DNA of 64,000 nucleotides from Nitrosopumilus sp. K4 (GCF_018128925.1 NZ_CP067007.1:434001-498000); one strand, 5' to 3'; counted from the first letter of the stretch, positions 8,233 through 14,946 are shown. Notes: a model not told the origin generated them from the sequence alone. Numbers and translations are program-made.

Positions 8233-8661
8233 CTATTCAGATATTGCTATTTTTTTATTTTTCCACGTCTCTTTCCAAGCATCATAAAATCCTTTCAAAG
8301 AATCAGCATATGCATCTAACAAACTGATTGGTTTTTGGCATAATTTATGATTTAATGTTGCCTCGAAATTTTTATAATCAGATACAGATGGTAAAGGACC
8401 TTTGAGAAATGTCTCATATTCATCTTTTATTTCTGAAAATGAAGAGGTGTTTTCAACATCAATACGTGCAAGCCACAAGGTTGCAAAGTCTTTTCTAGTT
8501 TTTGTGGAATCATCTTTTGATTTTTCCATTACTTGTGAATATATTTTTTTAATTTCATTTGAAGACTTTTCTAAGGAATTTATAGAATCATTAAATTTTT
8601 CCATATTTTTATAATATTCATCTTGTAATTTTTGCCAAGACATTGTTTGGTATGTTTCCAT
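8233..8661 (-). CDS. helical, phasin-like hypothetical protein (142 aa)
   Basis: The protein is almost entirely amphipathic helix: a coiled-coil segment (residues ~10-55), FATLWLARIDVEN, a proline-containing loop and a last helix ending FYDAWKETWKN. It has no signal peptide or membrane helix. Length and composition resemble PHA granule phasins and the PhaE-like proteins at 50-53 kb, but I see no diagnostic motif. An internal ATG at 8643 (MSWQKL) is an alternative start. It faces convergently with the beta-repeat gene. Confidence 0.45.
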   Translation of the reverse strand: METYQTMSWQKLQDEYYKNMEKFNDSINSLEKSSNEIKKIYSQVMEKSKDDSTKTRKDFATLWLARIDVENTSSFSEIKDEYETFLKGPLPSVSDYKNFEATLNHKLCQKPISLLDAYADSLKGFYDAWKETWKNKKIAISE

Positions 8662-8748
8662 ACTGTTGTTAGTACAACATCCTACTTAAACATGGCAAAG
8701 TGGAATTTAAGAAAACCTGATGTTTATGTATGGAAGATATACAAAATT

Positions 8749-8765
8749 GTCAGCATTTTCTAAAT
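8749..8765 (+). promoter_or_regulatory. orphan variant of the shared promoter element
   Basis: GTCAGCATTTTCTAAAT fits the same 17-nt frame as the other copies, with A for G at position 7. The next ATG (8783) opens only a 29-residue hydrophobic peptide, so this may be the promoter of a lost gene or of a tiny one. Confidence 0.3.
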
Positions 8766-8782
8766 ACTAATTTGTTATTATT

Positions 8783-8872
8783 ATGATGATTGATACTTTC
8801 ACCAATACATTTCCTGTTTTGGTCTTAAGTTTCAATCATATTTTTTTACTTGGATGTTTTACACATGTTTAA
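8783..8872 (+). CDS. possible 29-aa hydrophobic peptide
   Basis: A short frame (MMIDTFTNTFPVLVLSFNHI at its start) lies 17 nt after an orphan promoter-like element. It is hydrophobic enough to insert in a membrane. Only the promoter spacing supports it. Confidence 0.15.
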   Translation: MMIDTFTNTFPVLVLSFNHIFLLGCFTHV

Positions 8873-8893
8873 TACAAATAACATACATACCAT

Positions 8894-9148
8894 ATGATGT
8901 CAAAATTAATATTTAAAAAAATATACTGTTGGAAATCCATATGCAAATTCATTCTGAGTTTTACAGGAATTAGATTTTACATAGTAAAAACTAACTTGAG
9001 TAATCTTGTTGTAGGAGGATTACAAAAAAGGGATAATGTTAATTGTAAAAATGAAGTAATACAAGATTTGTATGAGAAACACATTGGAATTATTCATAAA
9101 AAAGAATCTACAGCAAAAGGGTCTCTGAAAAATCATATACAAAATTAA
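8894..9148 (+). CDS. hypothetical ORF (84 aa), possibly part of a decayed locus
   Basis: I do not recognise this product. The first half is hydrophobic/basic (FKKIYCWKSICKFILSFTG) and the second half charged. It overlaps, in another frame, the start of the PII-like remnant at 9129. The surroundings are fragments, so it may itself be debris. Confidence 0.25.
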   Translation: MMSKLIFKKIYCWKSICKFILSFTGIRFYIVKTNLSNLVVGGLQKRDNVNCKNEVIQDLYEKHIGIIHKKESTAKGSLKNHIQN

Positions 9149-9458
9149 AGCAATAGTAAAAAATTCGATTTTATATCGTGTTAAGAATTCTCTAATTGAC
9201 ACATCAATTTTTTCAGCATATCAAATTCAAATTACTGCAATATGTGATTCTGATAAGGAATCGAGTTCTGATTCAAATAATTATACAGCTAAATCAAAAA
9301 TTGAACTTTTGTGTGCTGATGAAGATAAAAGTGAAATTATTAGTACAATACAAAAAACTGCAAACACTGGCAAAAAAGATGATGGACTAGTGTTTAGTTA
9401 CAAAATTGATAGATTTGGGAAAATTTGCAATATTGGAATTGATATTATTGGATTCTGA
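9129..9458 (+). pseudogene. PII (GlnB/GlnK)-like gene remnant
   Basis: The frame reads YKIKAIVKNSILYRVKNSLI, a poorly conserved T-loop region, then SKIELLCADEDKSEIISTIQ, KTANTGKKDDGLVFSYKI and a final strand before TGA at 9456. The last part matches the PII pattern (KIE...DE...TIQKAARTGKIGDGKIF). No ATG, GTG or TTG opens the frame after the in-frame TGA at 9126. The expected start position reads ATA (9135). T-loop and C-terminal arginine motifs are lost. I read it as a recently inactivated PII-like regulator. An intact relative is at 34540-34869. Confidence 0.6.
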
Positions 9459-9461
9459 GAA

Positions 9462-9515
9462 ATTATCTCAATTGTGAGCCTGGTTGCATTTACTGCCAAA
9501 AGTAAATATTTCTAA
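9462..9515 (+). pseudogene. fragment of a PEFG-CTERM protein tail
   Basis: The bases encode IISIVSLVAFTAKSKYF then TAA. This aligns with the end of the FnIII/PEFG protein (IVSIVSMVAFTAKSKLSLKL, ~5770-5831). No coding sequence for the rest of that protein is present. The fragment marks the upstream edge of the duplicated block. Confidence 0.75.
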
Positions 9516-9529
9516 AATTGCAGACTGGC

Positions 9530-9549
9530 ATGCCTGTATATTCAGGCAT
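9530..9549. promoter_or_regulatory. inverted repeat before winged-helix copy 2
   Basis: ATGCCTG (9530-9536) and CAGGCAT (9543-9549) form a perfect 7-bp stem with a 6-nt spacer. The matching region of copy 1 has only the left half (ATGCC). It could be an operator or an RNA hairpin. Confidence 0.35.
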
Positions 9550-9590
9550 ATCTTATAAATAGTAATTTTGTGGTATGATCGAGTCCATAA

Positions 9591-9890
9591 TTGAGCAAAA
9601 CTGTAAAACCCAAAGTAGTAGAAATTCTAAAAACCAAATCTATTGCGCCAACCTTTGATCCTAGTATGAAAACACTGATGCGTATAGTAAAATTTATGAC
9701 TGAACATCCTGCCGAAGGAAAAACACAACTGGCACTTGACACCAAACTAAACTATGCGAGACTTGCAAAGCATGTTGTATGGATGGAGAAAAAAGGTCTT
9801 GTCGAGTCTAACATTGAAGACAATAAAATTAACATTACTCTTACTAGCGCTGGAAAAGACTTTGCAAAAATAATTTCAAAAATTATTTGA
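9591..9890 (+). CDS. winged-helix DNA-binding protein, copy 2 (99 aa, start altered)
   Basis: It encodes the same winged helix as 5884-6198, identical from MSKTVKPK to the end. The upstream ATG at 9575 is out of frame because one extra base lies between it and the shared part. Translation would have to use the TTG at 9591. It may therefore be a slightly shortened functional copy or an early pseudogene. Codons 2-99 show no mutation at all while the DNA before them is clearly diverged, which suggests recent gene conversion from copy 1. Confidence 0.6.
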   Translation: MSKTVKPKVVEILKTKSIAPTFDPSMKTLMRIVKFMTEHPAEGKTQLALDTKLNYARLAKHVVWMEKKGLVESNIEDNKINITLTSAGKDFAKIISKII

Positions 9891-9959
9891 CATCTGATTA
9901 TTACTGCAGACATATCTGTATACCTTGTTGCTGTATGTGTAAATGAAAATCACGTTTGT

Positions 9960-9976
9960 GTCAGCGTCAGTTAATA
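9960..9976 (+). promoter_or_regulatory. shared promoter element at the 74-aa membrane protein gene
   Basis: GTCAGCGTCAGTTAATA, 22 nt before the ATG at 9999. Carried by duplicated block copy 2. Confidence 0.6.
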
Positions 9977-9998
9977 TCTTATTTTCTAAAATAATTTT

Positions 9999-10223
9999 AT
10001 GACAAGCACAGAACAAAAAAAATCCCCTAATAAAATTATGATTTTGGTCGTAGCAGTAATGGCAATTACTGGAGTGGGTATTGGAATGTATATGATGTCT
10101 GATCAAAACACAGTTACTGGACAGGATGCAGAGGATCTGATATCTGACATCAAAACAGATATTGAAAACATAGATCCTGGTTATGGTCAGGTTACAAAAC
10201 AAGATGGAGCTTATTCTCCTTAA
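9999..10223 (+). CDS. small single-helix membrane protein (74 aa)
   Basis: An N-terminal basic stretch (STEQKKSPNK) precedes one transmembrane helix (residues ~14-34). A ~40-residue acidic outside tail follows, with TGQDAEDLISDIKTDIENID. It is a likely type II or signal-anchored small protein. The protein at 13483-13722 has the same plan and the same promoter element. Function unknown. Confidence 0.55.
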   Translation: MTSTEQKKSPNKIMILVVAVMAITGVGIGMYMMSDQNTVTGQDAEDLISDIKTDIENIDPGYGQVTKQDGAYSP

Positions 10224-10451
10224 TATTTTATTTTTTAAAAAACATACATGAATACAGAATGGCTCTCCAGCTTGTGTAACAGAATCAACCAAAACTAAAC
10301 TAATTGAGAGAGGATGACTAGTCGCAGTCTTGATCTAACTGGTAAATCTTTATGACGTATAAAATCTAAAAGTATTCCTTAATAGCAAGATAGACGTATA
10401 GATATTGAATGATTTTTTTGAATTTGGTTCAAATTAACGGCAGTAATATCC
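10224..10451. other. intergenic stretch without recognised gene
   Basis: I see only very short frames. A TATA-like CTTAATAG sits near 10377-10385, about 90 bp before the PEFG gene, and may be its promoter. No copy of the GTCAGCGT element is clear here. Confidence 0.4.
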
Positions 10452-10467
10452 GAGTCCATCAGGACTC
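10452..10467 (+). promoter_or_regulatory. perfect stem-loop 5 nt before the PEFG gene start
   Basis: GAGTCC (10452-10457), loop ATCA, GGACTC (10462-10467), followed by CTTGC and the TTG start at 10473. In the mRNA this hairpin would sit in the ribosome-binding region and could limit translation or protect a leader. Confidence 0.4.
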
Positions 10468-10472
10468 CTTGC

Positions 10473-11024
10473 TTGAATAATTCTAATTATATTTTTAATC
10501 TAAATACAATACAAAAGATTTTATGCATTTCTGTATTGTTTGTAGTATTCTCTGTTACAAATGTTCATACATTGGCATTTGCAGAAATCTCACTTTTTTC
10601 ATATGATTCTACTGTTAGCCCAACAGATAAACTACTCATTATGGGAACCATAGATGGTGACATTCAATCATTTCATCCAATCAAACTTGTAATTTATGAT
10701 CCGTCAGGAAATGTAGTTTATCAACCAAATGTCGCAATTGATGGTGATGGCAAATTCAAATATTTGATTACTCCTCCTATTCCTAGATTCGATGAAGGCC
10801 AATATACCGTAGAAGCAAGCCAAGAAAATCTTGAAGAAAAAACTCGGATATACTTTATGGTATCAAATGACATGTCTAATGGTGTATTTGATGAAGATAT
10901 GGAGGCAGAAATTGTACCAGAATTTGGAACAATTGCAATGATGATTCTAGTTGTTTCAATTGTAAGTATAATTGGAATTAGTGCCAAAAACAAAATGATG
11001 TTCAAATCATTTACTTCCAGTTAA
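10473..11024 (+). CDS. small PEFG-CTERM surface protein (183 aa)
   Basis: A signal peptide (residues ~15-38) precedes a beta-sandwich-like domain, similar to macroglobulin or CARDB-type folds in archaeal surface proteins (TDKLLIMGTIDGD, then IYDPSGNVVYQP). It ends IVPEFGTIAMMILVVSIVS plus KNKMMFK, the PEFG-CTERM signal. The start is TTG at 10473, because the internal ATGs are out of frame and the signal peptide needs this start. The MscS gene begins 9 bp after the stop, suggesting an operon linking a surface protein to a mechanosensitive channel. Confidence 0.75.
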   Translation: MNNSNYIFNLNTIQKILCISVLFVVFSVTNVHTLAFAEISLFSYDSTVSPTDKLLIMGTIDGDIQSFHPIKLVIYDPSGNVVYQPNVAIDGDGKFKYLITPPIPRFDEGQYTVEASQENLEEKTRIYFMVSNDMSNGVFDEDMEAEIVPEFGTIAMMILVVSIVSIIGISAKNKMMFKSFTSS

Positions 11025-11033
11025 AGAAAAAGA

Positions 11034-12758
11034 ATGGTGTTTGAATTGAAAATAATCCTTGCTTTGATTCCTGTTGGCGAATTCCAATCTTTAACTGAAC
11101 TTTTAATGTTCTCTGAGGCACTACAAACAGCCTTTATTGTGTTAATTGTGGGTATTGTCAGTCTAGTTGCAGTATATCGCAAATTCTCTAGTATGATAAA
11201 AACAAAGAAATTCCATTATAAACGACCACATGCGTCAAAATTTCTTAGAACTGTACTTTTGCCTGTTTTTGCCATAATCTTAATCTCATCTATTAATCTC
11301 TATATTTATTCAACTGGCTTGTTTAATGAATCCGTAAATAATGCAGAAAATCCATCAGAGATATTTTCAAAAATTCTTACTACATTAAACATCATAGTAA
11401 TTGGATATACCATATCTCAAATCATACCAATCATTTTAACAAAAAAAGAAAAATCATCCATGGAACATGATGATTTTCTCATCTGGAAAGAAAAACATGG
11501 ATTTGAAGATGATGAAAAAGACTTCTTTAATGAAATTTATGACTGGATCCCACCAAAAAATTTTCCTAAAGACATGGTGAAAGAAAAATTTGAATCATTG
11601 CTTTCCACTGATGAGGGATTGATAATATTACAACAGTATAGGACATCAAAAGGTATGCCAATAGGTAGCTACAAACCAAAGGTTCCAAAACCTTTTGAAG
11701 AATATAAAAAATCAGAGAGAAAAAAATATGACAATTATTATAATTTGTGTACTAGTGAAAATAATGATTCGGGAATGATTTTAAAACCGGGTGTTTGCCC
11801 ACAGGAAATTTTCCCAATTGATACTTGGAGAGAAGAAAAACGGTTTAATGATTTTGATGAAGTTATTGCTGGAGAAAAGCCACCCGGATATGCAACAAAA
11901 AGACGTGAAGGGTTGCCTAAATCCCTTTATCAAGTAATTCCGATTGTTATATTTGCAGTAATTTTGGTTGGTGTAGTGTCCTGGTGGGGCGTTGATTTGT
12001 TAGTTTTAGGAACTGTAGTTGCAGGTCTTGGGGTAGGTATTGGGTTTGCATTAAAAGAAACAATGGAGAATTTCTTTGCATATGTGATGATCAAAAAAGA
12101 CAAGATCTTCATTGAAGGTGATCGTGTAGAAATAGACGGATACAATGGATACATTCACAAAATTACTTCTAGAGTTACATATGTCAGACATGCGTTAAAT
12201 GAATCAATGGCAATATTCCCAACTCGTCAACTAATCGCCACCAAAGTGATCAATTATTCAAATGGATTGAAATTTGTGCCTGCAACTGTTGAAGTTGGAG
12301 TATCATACCTTAATGATGCAAGACAGGTAACTGCAATTTTACGTAAAGTAGGATACAGAGCAATGCGTGAAATTACTGATGACAAAGAAAATCACCTGGT
12401 AACACAAAAACGATGTCCCTATCTAGAGGACAATAAACCAAGTTGTGGTTGTGATAAAGGAATGGTACAAGACATTGAACAACCAAAGATTCGATTTGAA
12501 GATTTTAACAACTCTTCATTGGATTTTAAAATTTGGGTGTATGTAAGAGACTATCAAACAAAATACAGAGTTCAAAGCGCAATACGTGTAATGATTCAAG
12601 AAGAATTCAAAGAATATGACATACGAATTCCATGGCCAATAAGAACAATTTACAACGGTGATGAAAAACAAGAATCAGACGAAATATCTAAACTAGATGA
12701 TAAGAGACAAAAAGTTCTAGACGAATATGGACTAGATGATATATCGGTAAACTCTTAG
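11034..12758 (+). CDS. MscS-family mechanosensitive channel, extended form (574 aa)
   Basis: Three N-terminal hydrophobic segments (about residues 22-45, 75-98 and 115-135) precede a ~160-residue charged cytosolic insert. Then comes the MscS pore block: VVSWWGVDLLVLGTVVAGLG, a Gly/Ala-rich helix (GVGIGFALKETMENFFAYVM) and the beta domain (GDRVEIDGYNGYIHKI). A C-terminal alpha/beta domain follows, with a cysteine cluster (CPYLEDNKPSCGCDKG). The channel should release osmolytes on hypo-osmotic shock. The long insert and the Cys cluster are unusual additions and could carry a regulatory input. It is downstream of the PEFG gene by 9 bp. Confidence 0.85.
   Translation: MVFELKIILALIPVGEFQSLTELLMFSEALQTAFIVLIVGIVSLVAVYRKFSSMIKTKKFHYKRPHASKFLRTVLLPVFAIILISSINLYIYSTGLFNESVNNAENPSEIFSKILTTLNIIVIGYTISQIIPIILTKKEKSSMEHDDFLIWKEKHGFEDDEKDFFNEIYDWIPPKNFPKDMVKEKFESLLSTDEGLIILQQYRTSKGMPIGSYKPKVPKPFEEYKKSERKKYDNYYNLCTSENNDSGMILKPGVCPQEIFPIDTWREEKRFNDFDEVIAGEKPPGYATKRREGLPKSLYQVIPIVIFAVILVGVVSWWGVDLLVLGTVVAGLGVGIGFALKETMENFFAYVMIKKDKIFIEGDRVEIDGYNGYIHKITSRVTYVRHALNESMAIFPTRQLIATKVINYSNGLKFVPATVEVGVSYLNDARQVTAILRKVGYRAMREITDDKENHLVTQKRCPYLEDNKPSCGCDKGMVQDIEQPKIRFEDFNNSSLDFKIWVYVRDYQTKYRVQSAIRVMIQEEFKEYDIRIPWPIRTIYNGDEKQESDEISKLDDKRQKVLDEYGLDDISVNS
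11041..11076 (+). repeat. 36-bp inverted repeat, left arm (MscS 5' end)
   Basis: TTGAATTGAAAATAATCCTT and the next 16 bases, encoding the first residues of the MscS channel, are found as an exact reverse complement at 13335-13370. Confidence 0.85.
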
Positions 12759-12851
12759 TTTCCATGTTTTTTATTTCGTATTAATTAATCAAAAACCAAT
12801 GTAACAAATTAGACCAATACTTTCTGACTACTCTTTGATTAATAGATCAAA

Positions 12852-13125
12852 TTATAGATTGAGAACTTTCTGTATCGTATTTTTTCTATTGCGTAATGTT
12901 ATAGTAGATACGCCTGAAATCTTCTGGAATTTACTCTGAGGTATGCTCTCTCATCAGCATAGATGCTAAATATAATGATGCGGCAGATTGTCCCATGGGA
13001 TTTTTTCAGTGGCAGAACCGCATTTTTCAACATCTGATAATATTTTCAAAGCATAACGTTTAGTTTTTTCAGATATGACTAGATGTTCTAAAGAACAACG
13101 CTGTTCTTCATATGGTTAATGCTGG
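12852..13125 (-). pseudogene. decayed transcription factor B gene, 3' part
   Basis: Read on the minus strand, three successive frames reproduce the C-terminal cyclin fold of the atypical TFB at 6315. These are VISEKTKRYALKILSDVEK, then after a 1-base deletion NPMGQSAASLYLASMLM, then after a stop and shift KFQKISGVSTITLRNRKNTI, ending in LNL and TAA at 12852. At least two frame disruptions make it non-functional, and the N-terminal two thirds are missing or unrecognisable upstream of ~13125. Residue identity to the 6315 TFB is high, so loss looks recent. Confidence 0.85.
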
Positions 13126-13174
13126 ATAGTTAATTGTAAATTTGATTAAAATACTAATGTGACTTTAATATTGT

Positions 13175-13309
13175 ATGTCTAGAACAACTGAATGTATGAC
13201 ATGTCATGAAATTTTCACTGATATGGAAAATTACAACAATCATCCTTGTGTGTTGACTGAAAATAAAAAAGAAGATCTGAAGAAAGAAGATTCTGCTAAA
13301 GAATATTGA
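13175..13309 (+). CDS. zinc-finger microprotein (44 aa)
   Basis: The first 26 residues form one finger: C-MT-C, a 12-residue spacer (HEIFTDMENYNN), then H-P-C. This fits a C2HC or C2H2-like zinc site. A lysine/glutamate tail follows. TTTAATA immediately upstream (13163-13171) is a good TATA candidate. Similar single-finger microproteins are at 30080 and 44661. A nucleic-acid or protein-binding role is inferred. Confidence 0.55.
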   Translation: MSRTTECMTCHEIFTDMENYNNHPCVLTENKKEDLKKEDSAKEY

Positions 13310-13334
13310 CTAAAACTTTCTACCAACAACACTA

Positions 13335-13370
13335 CAACAGGAATCAAAGCAAGGATTATTTTCAATTCAA
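13335..13370 (-). repeat. 36-bp inverted repeat, right arm
   Basis: Exact reverse complement of 11041-11076. It lies in non-coding DNA after the zinc microprotein gene. Its minus-strand reading would again encode LELKIILALIPV, the MscS N-terminal residues, followed by unrelated sequence. Confidence 0.85.
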
Positions 13371-13437
13371 GATAGATTAAAACACTTACCAATATGTCTA
13401 CTGTGTTGTCATGTTTGTATATCGAACCAACATTTAT

Positions 13438-13454
13438 GTCAGCGTTATTCAAAT
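13438..13454 (+). promoter_or_regulatory. shared promoter element at the 79-aa membrane protein gene
   Basis: GTCAGCGTTATTCAAAT, 28 nt before the ATG at 13483. Surrounding sequence is not part of the duplicated repeats, so this is an independent occurrence. Confidence 0.45.
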
Positions 13455-13482
13455 GTGCTTACTTTATTAAAACAATGGTTAG

Positions 13483-13722
13483 ATGATGAGTAAAAATAGA
13501 AATTTTATTGGAATTGGTATTGCAAGTGTTGCAATAATAACGGTATTTCTTTTTACTAACATATTTGATCTTGCAGAGCCTGCAGTCGATCAATATGTTG
13601 TTTCTGCAAAGGAGGATGTCTCACAGGTAGATGGAGAAGATGTTGTATCTGGAGTGGAATTACTATCTTCAAGTATTACAAACGAGACATCTAAAATAAA
13701 AATACAAAACCCCTTTCCTTAA
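13483..13722 (+). CDS. small single-helix membrane protein (79 aa)
   Basis: A short basic start (SKNRNF) is followed by one hydrophobic helix (residues ~8-27) and an acidic/Ser-rich outside tail (AKEDVSQVDGEDVVSGVE). It has the same architecture as 9999-10223, with the G(Q)DxEDxxS motif in the tail shared loosely. Function unknown. Its promoter contains the GTCAGCGT element. Confidence 0.55.
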   Translation: MMSKNRNFIGIGIASVAIITVFLFTNIFDLAEPAVDQYVVSAKEDVSQVDGEDVVSGVELLSSSITNETSKIKIQNPFP

Positions 13723-13830
13723 TTGCAAAATTTTATTTTATAAATAATAATTGTCAATAGCTCTCTAGCTACAATATTCCAAAATTTGTAGATTACACTA
13801 ACAAACATGTATGTGAAATAAACAAATATG

Positions 13831-13847
13831 TCAGCGTTTCTTAATTA
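13831..13847 (+). promoter_or_regulatory. shared promoter element at the DUF5667 gene
   Basis: GTCAGCGTTTCTTAATT, 24 nt before the ATG at 13872. Flanks match those of the promoter at 3310. Confidence 0.6.
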
Positions 13848-13871
13848 CTATTTTTCTGAATTAAAACTAGT

Positions 13872-14825
13872 ATGAATCAATACAATATAGTAACATTACT
13901 TACTGCTTCATTATTGGTACTGACAATTCCTAGTGTCTATGCTCAAAGTATTGATGATTTACCTGAACCTGGAACTACTCCTGACTCATTTGTATATGGA
14001 TTCAAAAAAGCATTTGAAGGGTTAGACTTGGCATTTACATTTAATCAAAACGATAAAGTTGCAAAACATCTGAAATTTGCAGAACTTCGACTAAGTGAAG
14101 CAAATGCAGTAGTTCAAAAAGGAATGCCTGAACTAGTTGGCGATTTAACAAAAGACTATGAAAAACAAGTATCTGATGCAAAGAAAATTGCAGACTCTGC
14201 ATCAAAAGCTGCAGACAAGGCATCTTTAACTGAAGATATAGTGTCTGCATCATCCAAACATGTGGAAGTTCTAACTGATCTCAAAGATACACTTCCAGAA
14301 CAAGCACAATTAAGAATCCAAGTAATAATTGATAATTCTAAAAAAGACATTGGTATTGCAATGAAAGAACTCTCAAACTATGCTGATGCAATGGCAAAGT
14401 CAGAAGAAATGAAAAAAACAGCTGAATATCACAAATCCAACTCTACAGAAACAAGAGAACACGATGCTGAGTACAAAGATGATGCAATGGCAAAGTCAGA
14501 AGAAATGAAAAAAACAGCTGAATATCATAAATCCAACTCTACAGAAACAAGAGAACACGATGCTGAGTACAAAGATGATGCAATGGCAAAGTCAGAAGAA
14601 ATGAAAAAAACAGCTGAATATCACAAATCCAACTCTACAGAAACAAGAGAACACGATGCTGAGTACAAAGATGATGCAATGGCAAAGTCAGAAGAAATGA
14701 AAAAAACAGCTGAATATCACAAATCCAACTCTACAGAAACAAGAGAACACGATGCTGAGTACAAAGATGATGTAATGGCAAAGTCAGAAGAAATGAAAAA
14801 AACAGCTGAAGATCAAACACCCTAA
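13872..14825 (+). CDS. secreted DUF5667 protein with 32-residue tandem repeats (317 aa)
   Basis: A signal peptide (residues 1-24, ending VYAQS) is followed by a helical DUF5667 domain (~30-170) with the typical PEPGTTPDSFVYGFKKAFE entry and long amphipathic helices. Then come four complete and one partial copies of a 32-residue unit (AMAKSEEMKKTAEYHKSNST plus 12 more), highly charged and probably a long coiled coil or stalk. It lacks a PEFG tail. DUF5667 proteins are exported and of unknown function. An extended surface protein is inferred. The DNA copies are almost identical, so repeat number should vary between strains. Confidence 0.75.
   Translation: MNQYNIVTLLTASLLVLTIPSVYAQSIDDLPEPGTTPDSFVYGFKKAFEGLDLAFTFNQNDKVAKHLKFAELRLSEANAVVQKGMPELVGDLTKDYEKQVSDAKKIADSASKAADKASLTEDIVSASSKHVEVLTDLKDTLPEQAQLRIQVIIDNSKKDIGIAMKELSNYADAMAKSEEMKKTAEYHKSNSTETREHDAEYKDDAMAKSEEMKKTAEYHKSNSTETREHDAEYKDDAMAKSEEMKKTAEYHKSNSTETREHDAEYKDDAMAKSEEMKKTAEYHKSNSTETREHDAEYKDDVMAKSEEMKKTAEDQTP
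14391..14808 (+). repeat. 96-bp tandem repeats, 4.35 copies
   Basis: Units begin at 14391, 14487, 14583, 14679 and 14775. The only base changes I see are T for C in one CAC codon of unit 2 and GTA for GCA before unit 5. Such near-identity indicates slippage or unequal recombination. Confidence 0.9.
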
Positions 14826-14847
14826 TCTAATTAATGATTGGTTCTAT

Positions 14848-14946
14848 ATGCGTAAAGTGAACACGATTAATGGAACTAGCATAGCAAGTTCACATGTTGC
14901 ATATGTAAATGGGGCTAAATTAGTGTCTAAAATGGTTGACTGCTAG
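14848..14946 (+). CDS. possible small ORF (32 aa)
   Basis: An ATG frame (MRKVNTINGTSIASSHVAYV then 12 residues) lies between the DUF5667 gene and the convergent TrkH gene. Codon choice looks protein-like, but no homologue or promoter is recognised. Confidence 0.2.
   Translation: MRKVNTINGTSIASSHVAYVNGAKLVSKMVDC

Larger units (their letters stand above)
9591..9980 (+). repeat. 390-bp duplicated block, copy 2
   Basis: Counterpart of 5899-6288. Sequence upstream of 9591 is only roughly similar to copy 1, so identity changes sharply at this point. Confidence 0.9.

Noticed and set aside
5899-9980. Insertion sequence or transposon explaining the duplicated block
   Set aside because: No transposase, terminal inverted repeats or target-site duplication is visible. 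The block edges look like homologous exchange.
9876-10292. 138-residue minus-strand frame
   Set aside because: It runs antisense through the repeat, promoter element and the 74-aa gene. Cys/His-rich translation has no domain order.
13240-13452. 70-residue minus-strand frame containing LELKIILALIPV
   Set aside because: Part of it is the inverted 36-bp copy of the MscS start and the rest overlaps the zinc microprotein gene in antisense. No independent support.
14391-14808. CRISPR array
   Set aside because: The repeats are directly adjacent 96-bp units in frame within a protein. There are no spacers and no cas genes.
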